Assembly (NCBI RefSeq): GCF_014195585.1
Contig: NZ_JACICA010000013.1
Coordinates: forward strand, 1 to 55,221
Direction of reading: 5' to 3'
Origin: Alloprevotella rava
Lineage (GTDB): Bacteria; Bacteroidota; Bacteroidia; Bacteroidales; Bacteroidaceae
Length of the DNA stretch: 55,221 bases
Part shown: positions 8,119 through 17,225 of the stretch, piece by piece
How the letters are laid out: each line of letters begins with the position of its first letter
Numbering within the stretch: the first letter of the stretch is position 1
The notes under the pieces: generated by a model
What the model was told of the DNA's origin: nothing
Database searches by the model: none
What the model saw: only the letters and a program-made list of their open reading frames with translations
Program-made: the position numbers and the translations under genes

Positions 8119-10851
8119 TTATTTATTAAAAAGATTGAGTTTGTCAGATTTAGCAGTTTTAAAATCAACATCTTGCGTAGTTTTTATATTATGTTTATCA
8201 CGCAGGATTTCTTGCTGCTTATAGTTTTCAGCAATATAGTTGTCCGCAGTAGCTGGATTCGACAACTTTGACATAGCTATAACCATTTGTGACGCATCCT
8301 TTACCCATATCACAGGGCCATCATAATTAGGAGCAATTTTCAAGGCTGTGTGTAAGCGACTTGTTGTAGCACCGCCCAAAAGAACTGGGATTTCTATACC
8401 TCGTTCTTTCATCATTACCACCGTTTTTGTCATTTCGTCCAAACTAGGAGTAATAAGGCCACTTAGACCAACAACATCAGCTTCTATTTCAAGGGCTTTT
8501 TCCGCAATGTCTTCAGGGGCAACCATCACTCCCAGATCTTCAATGGCGTAATTATTACATGAGAGTACAGCCCCTACGATATTCTTTCCAATATCATGGA
8601 CATCTCCTTTCACCGTGGCCATCAATACTTTTCCTGCACTATTTCCGTCTTTTTTCTCAGCCTCAATATGGGGCTGCAGAATACTAACAGCTTTCTTCAT
8701 CGTACGTGCAGTTTTAACTACTTGTGGAAGAAACATTTTCCCTGCTCCAAAAAGATCTCCAACTTCATTCATGCCGTCCATTAAAGGGCCTTCAATAATA
8801 TCAACAGCATGGGCATATTTCCCAAGAGCTTCTGATAGATCTTCTTCCAAATTACTATCGATTCCTTTTCGCAACGAATAAGAAAGCCGTTTATCTAAAG
8901 GGAAATCTCTCCACTCTTCTGTTTTCTGACTATGCTCAACTTTATTTTTCTGTTGATCTGTCATTTGCTGTGCAAGGCTTATCAGTTCTTCCGACGCATC
9001 ACGCGTATTGAGAATAACGGACTCTATGACTTCGAGCAAGTCTTTAGGAATATCAGAATATGTAATTGTAGAAGAGGGATTTACAATACCCATATCCAAT
9101 CCATTCTGGATAGCATGATAGAGGAATACTGTGTGCATAGCCTCACGCAAGTAGTTATTACCTCGAAAAGAGAAGGATAAATTACTGATACCACCACTGA
9201 CGTGCGCACCTGGCAGATTTTCGCGAATCCAAGCTACAGCGCGAATAAAATCAAAGCCGTAAGAATCATGCTCAGAAATACCTGTACAGATACTTAGGAC
9301 ATTAGGATCAAAGATTATATCATTGGGGTTAAAGTGTAGCTTCTGTGTAAGAAGATTATAGGCACGTTTGCATATTTCAATCTTGCGTTCGAAACTTGTT
9401 GCCTGCCCCGTCTCATCAAAGGCCATTACTACAACAGCTGCCCCATACTTTTGTATATCACGTGCATGAGAGAGAAAAGTTTCTTCTCCTTCTTTCAGAG
9501 AAATACTATTGACAATGGATTTTCCCTGTACACATTTGAGGGCTGCAAGTATAACGTCCCATTTCGAAGAGTCGATCATGAAAGGTACACGCGCTACATC
9601 TGGCTCGGAAGCAAGAAGATTTAGGAAATGCACCATTTCTTCTTTTGTTTCTAATAGGCCGTCATCGAAATTTATATCAATAACCTGAGCTCCATCTTCC
9701 ACTTGTTTGCGAGCTATGCCAATGGCTTCGTCATAATTCTTTTCTGAAACCAGTCGCAAGAACTTGCGTGAACCTGCCACATTACAGCGTTCTCCGATAT
9801 TTGTAAAATTTCGTTCTGGACGAACTTCACAAGATTCCAAACCAGAGAGCCACAGACAAGTGGGAGCGGCTACAGGCTGGTGTGGAGTACGACCTTTCAG
9901 TAATTTAGAGTACTCTGCAATAAACTTGTCAGTAGTTCCACAACATCCGCCTACGATATTTATCAGATTTTCATCAAGAAATTCTGCAATTTCCGAAGCC
10001 ATATGCTCTGGAGTCTCATCGTATTCTCCCAAAGAGTTTGGCAATCCAGCATTGGGGTACACAGATATGTAGTAGGGGGCTTTTGCCGCGAGATTTTCAA
10101 GAAATGGCTTCATGTCCTTTGCACCAAAAGAACAGTTCAACCCCACAGAGAATATCGGCATTGTACTGAATGATGCCAAGAAAGCTTCGAGTGTCTGCCC
10201 CGAAAGGGTGCGTCCACCTTTATCCGCAACTGTAACGCTGAGCATGATAGGAACTTCTCTTCCCACCGTACTCATAGCTGCTTGTGCAGCAACCACCGCC
10301 GCCTTCGCATTTAAAGTGTCAAAAACTGTTTCAATAAGAATGGCATCTACACCTCCTTCAAGTAGAGCCTCTATTTGTTCTTGATAAGCTGCGGCCAATT
10401 CATCGAACTGTAAAGCTCGAAGAGCTGGATCGTTAACGTCTGGACTTAAAGAGCAAGTCTTATTGGTTGGGCCAACAGAACCAGTAACGAAACGAGGCTT
10501 TTCTGGTGTTGAAAATTTATCAGCACATGTACGTGCCAATTGTGCTGCAACAAAATTTATTTCCTTTACCAACGATTCACAATGATAGTCGGCCAAGGAT
10601 ATACTTTGACTATTAAACGTACACGTCTCGATGATGTCTGCACCAGCCTCAAGATAACGCGTGTGGATTTCTCGTATCACGTCGGGACGACTGAGCACCA
10701 ATAAATCATTATTACCACGCTGCTGTCCAGGCAAGTATTCAAATCGTTTTCCACGAAAGTCCATTTCGGACAATCCGTATTTTTGAATCATGGTACCTAA
10801 AGCACCATCTAAAATAAGTATTCTATCTTTTACAGCTTCTTTAAGTCCCAT
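8119..10851 (-). CDS. metH: Cobalamin-dependent methionine synthase lacking the activation domain
   Basis: This 910-residue enzyme moves the methyl group of methyltetrahydrofolate to homocysteine through cobalamin. Domains in order: homocysteine-binding barrel (zinc ligands in GLNCSFG near 238 and GGCCGTT near 302), pterin-binding barrel (from about 350, [14 protein letters not shown]), four-helix cap, and B12-binding Rossmann domain with the His ligand in DVHDIGKN near 751. The E. coli enzyme is about 1227 residues; the C-terminal ~330-residue SAM-binding reactivation domain is absent here. The protein ends in a short charged tail with a clean stop, not a frameshift. It overlaps smpB by 11 bases. 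A separate reactivation protein elsewhere is likely but is not in this window. Confidence 0.95.
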   Translation of the reverse strand: MGLKEAVKDRILILDGALGTMIQKYGLSEMDFRGKRFEYLPGQQRGNNDLLVLSRPDVIREIHTRYLEAGADIIETCTFNSQSISLADYHCESLVKEINFVAAQLARTCADKFSTPEKPRFVTGSVGPTNKTCSLSPDVNDPALRALQFDELAAAYQEQIEALLEGGVDAILIETVFDTLNAKAAVVAAQAAMSTVGREVPIMLSVTVADKGGRTLSGQTLEAFLASFSTMPIFSVGLNCSFGAKDMKPFLENLAAKAPYYISVYPNAGLPNSLGEYDETPEHMASEIAEFLDENLINIVGGCCGTTDKFIAEYSKLLKGRTPHQPVAAPTCLWLSGLESCEVRPERNFTNIGERCNVAGSRKFLRLVSEKNYDEAIGIARKQVEDGAQVIDINFDDGLLETKEEMVHFLNLLASEPDVARVPFMIDSSKWDVILAALKCVQGKSIVNSISLKEGEETFLSHARDIQKYGAAVVVMAFDETGQATSFERKIEICKRAYNLLTQKLHFNPNDIIFDPNVLSICTGISEHDSYGFDFIRAVAWIRENLPGAHVSGGISNLSFSFRGNNYLREAMHTVFLYHAIQNGLDMGIVNPSSTITYSDIPKDLLEVIESVILNTRDASEELISLAQQMTDQQKNKVEHSQKTEEWRDFPLDKRLSYSLRKGIDSNLEEDLSEALGKYAHAVDIIEGPLMDGMNEVGDLFGAGKMFLPQVVKTARTMKKAVSILQPHIEAEKKDGNSAGKVLMATVKGDVHDIGKNIVGAVLSCNNYAIEDLGVMVAPEDIAEKALEIEADVVGLSGLITPSLDEMTKTVVMMKERGIEIPVLLGGATTSRLHTALKIAPNYDGPVIWVKDASQMVIAMSKLSNPATADNYIAENYKQQEILRDKHNIKTTQDVDFKTAKSDKLNLFNK

Positions 10852-11323
10852 ATCTATGTCCCTTTAAAACTCTATCCATTTCCCTACGTCCTTCCTTTTC
10901 TTTCAAAGTTTCGCGTTTGTCGTATTCCTTCTTACCTCGGCAAAGGCCAACAACTAATTTAGCACGACCATTATCGTCGATAAAAAGACGTAAGGGGACA
11001 ATAGTTTGTCCAGGGGATTTTGTTTCATCTGCTAAATGTCTGATTTCTTTCTTATTGAGAAGCAACTTTCGGTCGCGACGTATTTCGTGACGATTAAAAG
11101 AGCCAAAACTATATTCTGCAACATACATATTCTTGACCCAAATTTCATTGTTACTAATGAAGCAAAACGAATCTACAAGGCCAGCTTTTCCTGCACGGAT
11201 ACTCTTAATTTCTGTGCCAGTTAAGACAATTCCCGCAGTGTATTGGTCTATGATAAAATAATCGTGTTCTGCTCGCTTATTTTTTATATTTATCCTTGAT
11301 GGAACAATCTTTTTTCCTGCCAT
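10841..11323 (-). CDS. smpB: SsrA-binding protein SmpB
   Basis: This 160-residue RNA-binding protein delivers tmRNA to stalled ribosomes in trans-translation. It has the usual SmpB fold with [18 protein letters not shown] at the start, [13 protein letters not shown], and the basic C-terminal tail ([15 protein letters not shown], then [10 protein letters not shown]) that enters the ribosomal A site. Length is normal for the family. It lies 4 bases after the DMP19-type gene and overlaps metH, so its expression depends on the promoter at about 11842-11870. tmRNA itself is not seen in the window, but its degradation partner ClpXP is. Confidence 0.96.
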   Translation of the reverse strand: MAGKKIVPSRINIKNKRAEHDYFIIDQYTAGIVLTGTEIKSIRAGKAGLVDSFCFISNNEIWVKNMYVAEYSFGSFNRHEIRRDRKLLLNKKEIRHLADETKSPGQTIVPLRLFIDDNGRAKLVVGLCRGKKEYDKRETLKEKEGRREMDRVLKGHRYGT

Positions 11324-11327
11324 TTCT

Positions 11328-11834
11328 TTATTTTATGATAGTAACAAAGTTTGCGAGGTGTTCGTCTACGTAATGAGCCACTCCATCAACATAGGATTCT
11401 TCATTTTCTACAAATTCGTCATCTAAGTCATCATATTGTGGAAATTGCTCAAAAAGGGCCATAAACTCTTCATCACTACACTCGCGTGTGAGTTCTTCTG
11501 CATCTTGTTCAAAAAGTTTTCGGCCTTTGTATACCAACTTGGAAAGATCGTGAAGTCCCCAAAGCCGCAATGCCTTAGCAAAAGGATTGAGAAAGACAAA
11601 AGGACCATATCCATTGTGAATCAACTGTACAAAACCACCATCCATGACTTCTTCGTGCAAAATCTTAAAGCCATAGAGGGTTATCTGTTCTGCATTTAGT
11701 TGCATCATTGTCTCTGCAGTAAGTTCATTATTCACTGAAGCGCAAATGGCATCCATCACCACTGCGAGAAATTCATCTGAGCCTTTGCCAGCTGCTTCAC
11801 GCAAAGCTGCATCTGTAACTATTACCTCATTCAT
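11328..11834 (-). CDS. DMP19/DUF4375-like protein
   Basis: This is a small acidic cytoplasmic protein with no signal peptide. The central part ([20 protein letters not shown]) matches the conserved core of the DMP19/DUF4375 family, known from the Neisseria DNA mimic DMP19, where acidic residues imitate DNA phosphates. The C-terminus here is strongly acidic ([14 protein letters not shown]). I chose the ATG at 11834 (MNEVIV), giving 168 residues. A longer frame from 11852 would put the TATATTTG promoter box inside its second to fourth codons. It is the first gene of the smpB-metH-mannanase-PAP2 operon. Function is unknown; DNA mimicry is only suggested by family and charge. Confidence 0.7.
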   Translation of the reverse strand: MNEVIVTDAALREAAGKGSDEFLAVVMDAICASVNNELTAETMMQLNAEQITLYGFKILHEEVMDGGFVQLIHNGYGPFVFLNPFAKALRLWGLHDLSKLVYKGRKLFEQDAEELTRECSDEEFMALFEQFPQYDDLDDEFVENEESYVDGVAHYVDEHLANFVTIIK

Positions 11835-11841
11835 CTTAGTG

Positions 11842-11870
11842 CAAATATACAAATTTAGGATGAATGCAAA
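11842..11870 (-). promoter_or_regulatory. Promoter of the DMP19-smpB-metH operon
   Basis: On the minus strand a -33 TTTG (11867-11870) and a -7 TATATTTG (11842-11849) are 17 bases apart, close to the Bacteroidota consensus. The -7 box ends only 7 bases before the ATG at 11834, so the transcript must have almost no leader. Confidence 0.65.
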
Positions 11871-11996
11871 ATTATTACTATCTTATTTCAGCAATAATAC
11901 ATACTTTTCCTAGTTAGTTTGCAATTCGTTAATACATTATATATGAAAGATATAGGTCAATAACAAAGATGATTAAAATACAATACTTGGATTTGA

Positions 11997-12051
11997 AAAT
12001 ATCCTTATTGTATCAGCTGACGCAATAAGGATATTTCAAAACGCAATAAGG
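11997..12051. repeat. Phased AATAAGG repeat, array A
   Basis: Core CCTTATT at 12003-12009 is followed by AATAAGG at 12024-12030 and 12045-12051, exactly 21 bases between starts. The first two cores form a 14-bp perfect stem (11997-12010 with 12023-12036) around a 12-base loop containing the palindrome TCAGCTGA. The 14-base spacers are GTATCAGCTGACGC and ATATTTCAAAACGC. It lies between the end of the glycan operon and the promoter of the next operon. The rest of the gap 11871-12081 shows nothing I recognise. Confidence 0.8.
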
Positions 12052-12081
12052 ATATTTTTAGGGCCAAAATATACTAGCTAT

Positions 12082-12984
12082 TTATGACCAAAAAGTACGA
12101 TAAAACTTCCAAGCTCCTCTGCTTATCAACCTTAAATAGAAGTAGAAAAAAAATAAGGAGGGATACAGTTTTAGGTTGCGAGTTATGATGATACGATTTT
12201 GCTGTTTCTCTCCAGCTTTTTCTAACTCGCGGGAAATAATCAACTCCTTAGCAGCAAGGGCTCTTTTTTCTGAATCGGTCAAGGAAAGTGAAGCAACAGC
12301 TAATAGAGCTGGTTGAAGTAGGGGATAAGTAGTAGCAAGCGAAGGACCTGTTAAACTATCTGGATGCTGATATATACGATGATATACCTTCTTTAACCAA
12401 GTTATTTTCAGTCCTTTCTTGAGCAAACGTACACCCAGTTCCCAATCATTCCATTTGGGTAGCTTTTCATTCCATTCTCCTGCACTAATTAAGGCCGATT
12501 TTCGAATAAGCATACTTTGAGTAGAAAGCATACCAGTTAAAATTTGATCGCGTACACTATCAGAAAAACTGGTATATCTCACTTTCTCTTCGCCTGTAGG
12601 GAAAATCATTCGTGTAGGAGCAGCTACAATATCATTATCATAGAGATGGGGGAATGCTTCATCTAGGAAATCAGCAGAAATTTCGTCGTCGTCATCAAAG
12701 AAATAAACAAAATCTCCATGAGCTGCATGAAGTCCGCAATTTCGAGCTTTACAAGCTCCAACAATAGGCTCAGTAAGAAGCATTATAACCACTTTATCCT
12801 CTGCTATATTTTGAAGAAAGTGCTCTACAAACTGCCGAGAATTGTCCTCTGAAGCATTATCAACGAAGATTAGTTCTATCGGTCGATATTTGATGCGACG
12901 AAAGGAGGCTAAGGTTCGTTGGATGTATTTTTCTCGGTTTCTGAAAGGAATGATTATCGATATTAGCGGATTAGAGATGCCCAT
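12082..12984 (-). CDS. GT2 family glycosyltransferase
   Basis: This 300-residue GT-A enzyme has the standard start PLISIIIPFRNREKYIQRTL, the nucleotide-binding VDNASEDNS near 42 and an acidic metal-binding motif YFFDDDDE near 95-101. It should add one sugar to a lipid-linked or surface glycan at the cytoplasmic face of the membrane. The C-terminus is basic and hydrophobic (LYPSLFFFYFYLRL), suggesting membrane attachment. It is the last gene of the cassette and overlaps the previous glycosyltransferase by 14 bases. Donor and acceptor cannot be read from sequence. Confidence 0.85.
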   Translation of the reverse strand: MGISNPLISIIIPFRNREKYIQRTLASFRRIKYRPIELIFVDNASEDNSRQFVEHFLQNIAEDKVVIMLLTEPIVGACKARNCGLHAAHGDFVYFFDDDDEISADFLDEAFPHLYDNDIVAAPTRMIFPTGEEKVRYTSFSDSVRDQILTGMLSTQSMLIRKSALISAGEWNEKLPKWNDWELGVRLLKKGLKITWLKKVYHRIYQHPDSLTGPSLATTYPLLQPALLAVASLSLTDSEKRALAAKELIISRELEKAGEKQQNRIIITRNLKLYPSLFFFYFYLRLISRGAWKFYRTFWS

Positions 12985-13771
12985 ATTGTATATAATGGAT
13001 ACCTTGAATCATATCTTCAAAAAACTTCATGCGCTGTTGCAGTGGGAGCTCGTCGTATTGCATGGCTTTTTTGAGACACCGTAAGCGGGCACTCCATGGG
13101 CCGTAAATGATGCAAAGAACAGCACCTTTAGATCGTCGAACAGCTGCGTTTATTAAGAAATGTTTCCCTGTTGTGTCCGAATTTGTTTCAACAACAACTT
13201 CAGGTAAAAATATGATTTTTAATCCTTTCTTATATGCTGTTTCAAGAAAAACTTCCTCTTCTCCACAAGCCAAATATTGAGAGCCAAGCCCAAAACGTTC
13301 GTCAAAAGATGGCAGATTTAGGCTCCTACGGAATGCTATTTCGCAAGAACTAAAGAAAGTTCCTTTTGGACGTTTTGCATAAATAAAAGGTTGTTCAGCA
13401 TACTGCTTTATCTCTTTACCTTCTGCATCCACGGCTTTGAAGCATATCATATCTGCTTTGGGATATGTTCTAAATTTCTGGACGATATTTTGTAGATTCT
13501 CTGCTTTATATTTTGTATCGTCATCAGAAAGTAGAAGAATATCACCTTGAGCATTCTTGAGAGCATTGTTACGATTGGTTGCTAAACCGCGACCTTCAAG
13601 CGTAATAACACGAACATCTGGGCGATTGAGATCTTCAGGTAAGTCAATATTGACAGTACCTGTTTGTTGCCACGACACTAAATAGCGAACATTCTCTACT
13701 TGGGGCAATAATATGTTTGGCACACGACGCACACCTTCGTTTATCGTGCATATTAATAATTCTAAAATCAT
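12971..13771 (-). CDS. GT2-like glycosyltransferase, tandem paralogue
   Basis: This 266-residue protein has a GT-A fold pattern: ELLICTINEGVRRVPNILLP at the start, TNRNNALKNAQGD near 65-77 and the DxD-type SDDDT at 82-86. It is clearly a paralogue of the next gene upstream (same start pattern ICxxNxGxxRV, the same ANRN/TNRNNA and DDDT blocks, and GSQYLACGEEE matching GTKFLTCGEEE). The pair may add related sugars in sequence. It is part of the minus-strand glycan operon and overlaps its downstream neighbour by 14 bases. Specificity is unknown. Confidence 0.8.
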   Translation of the reverse strand: MILELLICTINEGVRRVPNILLPQVENVRYLVSWQQTGTVNIDLPEDLNRPDVRVITLEGRGLATNRNNALKNAQGDILLLSDDDTKYKAENLQNIVQKFRTYPKADMICFKAVDAEGKEIKQYAEQPFIYAKRPKGTFFSSCEIAFRRSLNLPSFDERFGLGSQYLACGEEEVFLETAYKKGLKIIFLPEVVVETNSDTTGKHFLINAAVRRSKGAVLCIIYGPWSARLRCLKKAMQYDELPLQQRMKFFEDMIQGIHYIQYGHL

Positions 13772-13785
13772 AAAAATCTTTCCTT

Positions 13786-14592
13786 TTATTCAGTTTTTCG
13801 CATATAAGCAATTCCTTCTAGCAAGTGCCGGAAGAATGGATTGAAATGGCACATACGCTTTCTTGCAGAACACCAAGCAAATTGCAAACTTTTAAGCCAT
13901 GCTTTGCGCCCGTATTTATAGTAAAGTATCGCGCCATAACTACGTTGAACTCCCGCATCTACATATATCATAGACTTCTTGAGAAGAGTAGAAGTTTCCA
14001 CAATTTTAAAGGGAAAATACTTCATCTTGAAACCTGCCTTTACAGCATCTTCCATCCAGATTTCTTCTTCGCCACATGTAAGAAACTTTGTGCCTAAACC
14101 AAAGCGTTCATCAAAGCGTATTTTGCCTTGTACAGCTTCTCGGCGGCAAACCATCTCAATAGCAGAAATGATATAATCTTTAGGCATTGCAGTGAGCATT
14201 TGCTCATTCTCAGGATAAGATTTGAGCAACTTTCCTGTGTAAGTGCTTGCCCTAAAAAAAGCTATATCCAATTCTGTTTCTTGCTTGAATGTTTCAAAGA
14301 TTGTATCAAAAGTCTCTTCTGTAAAGTGTGTATCATCGTCGGCATACATAAAAAGTTCTGCCGTTGATTTTTCCATCGCCAAATTTCTATTTGCCGACAA
14401 CCCTTGTCCGTTATATTTATATAATGTAACATCTTCTCGTTGGGAAAGGGACTCTGGTATTAAGTCTAGGTAACGTTCGTCTGTATACTGGTAAGAAACA
14501 ATATAATGAACATCAGAGCGAGGAGGAAGCATAACTTCATCAACGCGAACTATACCCTTATTGAGGGAACAAATAAGTACATCTATGGACAT
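13786..14592 (-). CDS. GT2-like glycosyltransferase, tandem paralogue
   Basis: This 268-residue glycosyltransferase is a paralogue of the gene immediately downstream. It begins DVLICSLNKGIVRVDEVMLP, with SANRNLAMEKSTAELFMYADDDT (nucleotide and metal binding, DDD at 85-87) and FGLGTKFLTCGEEEIW in the acceptor half. No membrane segments or signal peptide are seen. It lies 10 bases after the aminotransferase gene, in the same operon. The tandem duplication is an inference from shared motifs and equal length. Confidence 0.8.
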   Translation of the reverse strand: MSIDVLICSLNKGIVRVDEVMLPPRSDVHYIVSYQYTDERYLDLIPESLSQREDVTLYKYNGQGLSANRNLAMEKSTAELFMYADDDTHFTEETFDTIFETFKQETELDIAFFRASTYTGKLLKSYPENEQMLTAMPKDYIISAIEMVCRREAVQGKIRFDERFGLGTKFLTCGEEEIWMEDAVKAGFKMKYFPFKIVETSTLLKKSMIYVDAGVQRSYGAILYYKYGRKAWLKSLQFAWCSARKRMCHFNPFFRHLLEGIAYMRKTE

Positions 14593-14602
14593 GGTTAGAA
14601 CT

Positions 14603-15709
14603 TTATTTATCGTTGTAGTTATTTATCACTTGTGAAATATACATTGCTTCGTCATCGGTCAAAACAGGACTTATGGGGAGACTAACTTCTCGAGCCGCAA
14701 TGTATTCAGTCTCTTTGAATGTCAAAGAGTTATATGATGAAAATGATTTCTGTTTGTGAACAGGTATGGGATAATGGCACAAAGTTTCTATTCCTTTTTC
14801 TTTGAGATAGATTTGAAACTTCTCTTTTTTATCTACCAAAATAGGGAAGATGTGAAAAACACTATCTTTGGCAGCATATTGAGGTAAGACTACAAATGGA
14901 TTCTTGATATTTGTCTTATATATATGTGCTATATGGCGACGCTGTTTGTTATCGTCATCAAGCTTTTTTAATTTGAGCAAAAGAACAGCTGCTTGTATCT
15001 CATCTAAGCGACTATTGACTCCCTGAATGACATGATTATATTTTTCTTTCGCCCCATAATTGGCATACATTCTTACGCGTTCTGCCAAACAAGAATTATT
15101 AGTAACCACAGCTCCACCATCACCTAAAGCACCTAAGTTTTTACCTGGATAAAAGCTGAATGCTGCAGCATCACCTTCCGACCCAACTCTCTTTCCCGAG
15201 AAATATCGTCCTCCATGAGCTTGAGCAGCATCTTCAATAATTCGCAAATTATAAGCTGCTGATATTTTTCTCAAATCTTCAATATTACAGGTCTTTCCAT
15301 ACAGATGGACGGGTAGAATAGCTCGGGTTTTCTTAGTAACTTTTGAAGAAACTAATTCAGGAGTAAGTGTGTAGTGAAAAGAAGAGACATCAGAGAAAAC
15401 AGGAGTAAGATTTACACGAACAATAGCTTGTGCACTAGCAACAAAAGTCATGGCAGGGACAATAACTTCTGCTCCATCTTTCCAATGGTAAAGATCTTTC
15501 ATCGACTGCAAAATCAACGTCAAGGCATCTAAACCATTTCCTACGCCAATGCAATGCTGAACTCCGATATAGTTAGCAAAAGCATCTTCAAAAGCTGATA
15601 GTTTTTTTCCATTCAAGTACCAGCCAGAGTTTACGACCTCTTCTACAACAGAAGATAATTCTGGCTGAAATTCTTGTGATATTTTCTGTATGTCTAAGAA
15701 GCTAATCAT
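14603..15709 (-). CDS. dTDP-3-keto-6-deoxyhexose aminotransferase (FdtB/QdtB type)
   Basis: This 368-residue PLP-dependent DegT/DnrJ/EryC1 aminotransferase has the PLP lysine Lys190 in AFSFYPGKNLGALGDGG and the ring-nitrogen Asp160 in IEDAAQAHG. Members with this pattern next to a FdtA/QdtA ketoisomerase put an amino group at C3 of dTDP-3-keto-6-deoxyhexose, giving dTDP-Fucp3N or dTDP-Quip3N. The C-terminal domain and length are normal. It overlaps the acyltransferase gene by 8 bases. Whether the product is gluco- or galacto-configured is set by the ketoisomerase and cannot be told here. Confidence 0.87.
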   Translation of the reverse strand: MISFLDIQKISQEFQPELSSVVEEVVNSGWYLNGKKLSAFEDAFANYIGVQHCIGVGNGLDALTLILQSMKDLYHWKDGAEVIVPAMTFVASAQAIVRVNLTPVFSDVSSFHYTLTPELVSSKVTKKTRAILPVHLYGKTCNIEDLRKISAAYNLRIIEDAAQAHGGRYFSGKRVGSEGDAAAFSFYPGKNLGALGDGGAVVTNNSCLAERVRMYANYGAKEKYNHVIQGVNSRLDEIQAAVLLLKLKKLDDDNKQRRHIAHIYKTNIKNPFVVLPQYAAKDSVFHIFPILVDKKEKFQIYLKEKGIETLCHYPIPVHKQKSFSSYNSLTFKETEYIAAREVSLPISPVLTDDEAMYISQVINNYNDK

Positions 15710-16661
15710 TTAGGTTTATCTCATATTTGTCGTAACAAATTCCTCTGCCACCAAAGCCTTCTTTCTGAAAAAGTAGACCTTCATTTAGGTAGTGCCCATC
15801 TTGTTCCGTAGAAATTCCAAAATCAACATACTTGAAACCTTCTTTTTGAGAATTCTGAATCAAGTGATAGAAAAGAAAATCAAGAGCTCCTTTATTACGG
15901 CCCTCTTCTGAAACTGCAATATATTGAATATGATTGACATTTTTTGTCTTATATTGAACACAGCCTGCGATAATACTATCTGATTTCAGAACAATAGCCA
16001 ACTGTATATTTTGCGGAAAATGTTGTGCAAGCAATAGTATTTCTTCCAATGAATGTACAGGTAATGTGTTATGATAGGAAAGAAGAACTTTCCCTAGAAT
16101 AGCCCAAAATCCAGAATAATGGGATAGGGGAGCATTGAGTATTACCTCTAAAGCTGATTGCTGCGCTCTTTTAACTTTCCGCATTCGTAACTTGCTAAAA
16201 GAAAGAGGACTCCTCAAATCAACTACAGAAGACAAGCCACATGATAGTAGTTTTGCTCCAGAACGGAAAAGCCAATACTTCTCCTCCTCGCAGGGATAAT
16301 TATGATAGATGTATGGAATTGTTTTAAGATGCAGTAAATCAGCACCTAGCTGCTTATAATATCTTCGAATCTCTTTCCAAACTTTTCCAATATCCACAGC
16401 TGTAGCTTCATGAGAGAGAAGGAGAGAACCATAGGTCAAACCTCCATGAGATACTACAAGCTTTTCAGAATCAACATAATTTGCAGGAAATAAAGCAATA
16501 GGAGTATTTTTTGCATTCCTAACAATCAGAGAACAATCGGAGAAACGATCTTTATGATAATCCATATAATCACGTAGAAATAAGAAAGTTCCATTTTTAG
16601 AACCTTCTACAAGTTGATCCCAAAGATCTTTATCTGTAGATTTATATGGACTAATCTTCAT
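15702..16661 (-). CDS. FemAB/GNAT-like N-acyltransferase
   Basis: This 319-residue protein has the two-lobe GNAT layout of the FemAB-like (Acetyltransf_6) group: an N-terminal lobe ending in a basic segment SKLRMRKVKRAQ, and a C-terminal lobe with GCVQYKTKNVNHIQYIAVS, GALDFLFYHLI and KYVDFGISTEQDG. No signal peptide is present. It sits between the ketoisomerase and the aminotransferase. The likely job is N-acylation of the 3-amino sugar, the step done by left-handed beta-helix enzymes (FdtC/QdtC) in the known pathways. That role is inferred only from position; peptidyl or aminoacyl transfer as in FemAB is the alternative. Confidence 0.7.
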   Translation of the reverse strand: MKISPYKSTDKDLWDQLVEGSKNGTFLFLRDYMDYHKDRFSDCSLIVRNAKNTPIALFPANYVDSEKLVVSHGGLTYGSLLLSHEATAVDIGKVWKEIRRYYKQLGADLLHLKTIPYIYHNYPCEEEKYWLFRSGAKLLSCGLSSVVDLRSPLSFSKLRMRKVKRAQQSALEVILNAPLSHYSGFWAILGKVLLSYHNTLPVHSLEEILLLAQHFPQNIQLAIVLKSDSIIAGCVQYKTKNVNHIQYIAVSEEGRNKGALDFLFYHLIQNSQKEGFKYVDFGISTEQDGHYLNEGLLFQKEGFGGRGICYDKYEINLND

Positions 16662-16663
16662 TT

Positions 16664-17086
16664 TTATTTAATAAGCTCTGAAAAAGAATCCCAATCGTTA
16701 ATATAACCTGTTTCATCGTACGCTTCTGAAGCAAAGCAGATGCAGACGCAATCAGAACTGAATTTTTCTAATTTGCACCAAACAAACGGGCGAATAAGTA
16801 AGCCTTTATTCGGGCTGTTCAAATTATATTCTTTAGTGCCATTTTTATCCGTTAAAATAACAGAAAGTGAACCTTTTACAGTTACTAAAACTTCAGAACA
16901 CGTTCTATGAGCATGCAAACCACGAACTTGTCCTTCTGGTACATTATAAATCCAAAATACTCGTTGAACCTTAAACGGCAAAACAGATTTTGCATTGTCA
17001 ATAATCGCCAAATTTCCTCGACTATCAGCAATAGTTGGAATATATATATATTTGTGTTCGAAATTTTTGCAAAGATGGGTCGTCAT
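16664..17086 (-). CDS. dTDP-4-keto-6-deoxyhexose 3,4-ketoisomerase (FdtA/QdtA type)
   Basis: This 140-residue single-domain cupin has the family pattern DSRGNLAIID, FKVQRVFWIYNVP, RGLHAHRTCSEVLVTVKGSL and a conserved YINDWDSF end. It isomerises dTDP-4-keto-6-deoxyglucose to the 3-keto sugar, the substrate for the aminotransferase two genes on. HAH is the catalytic/metal-site region in FdtA-like enzymes. It is the first gene of the glycan operon, behind a TATATTTG promoter box. The rmlA/rmlB genes needed to make the substrate are not in the window. FdtA and QdtA cannot be separated by eye. Confidence 0.88.
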   Translation of the reverse strand: MTTHLCKNFEHKYIYIPTIADSRGNLAIIDNAKSVLPFKVQRVFWIYNVPEGQVRGLHAHRTCSEVLVTVKGSLSVILTDKNGTKEYNLNSPNKGLLIRPFVWCKLEKFSSDCVCICFASEAYDETGYINDWDSFSELIK

Positions 17087-17104
17087 ATCATTTCGTTTCT
17101 ATCG

Positions 17105-17112
17105 CAAATATA
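17105..17112 (-). promoter_or_regulatory. -7 promoter box for the glycan operon
   Basis: TATATTTG on the minus strand, 18 bases before the ATG at 17086, matches TAnnTTTG. The transcript would cover the six genes down to 12082. Confidence 0.6.
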
Positions 17113-17225
17113 CTAAAATCTATGATATATATTCAGTCCTCCCTAATAAAACCAGTACTAATGAAGATGCATTATTTTACTTATTGTTTAAATTAAACAT
17201 AATTACAATTATAAACAGGGGGCTG

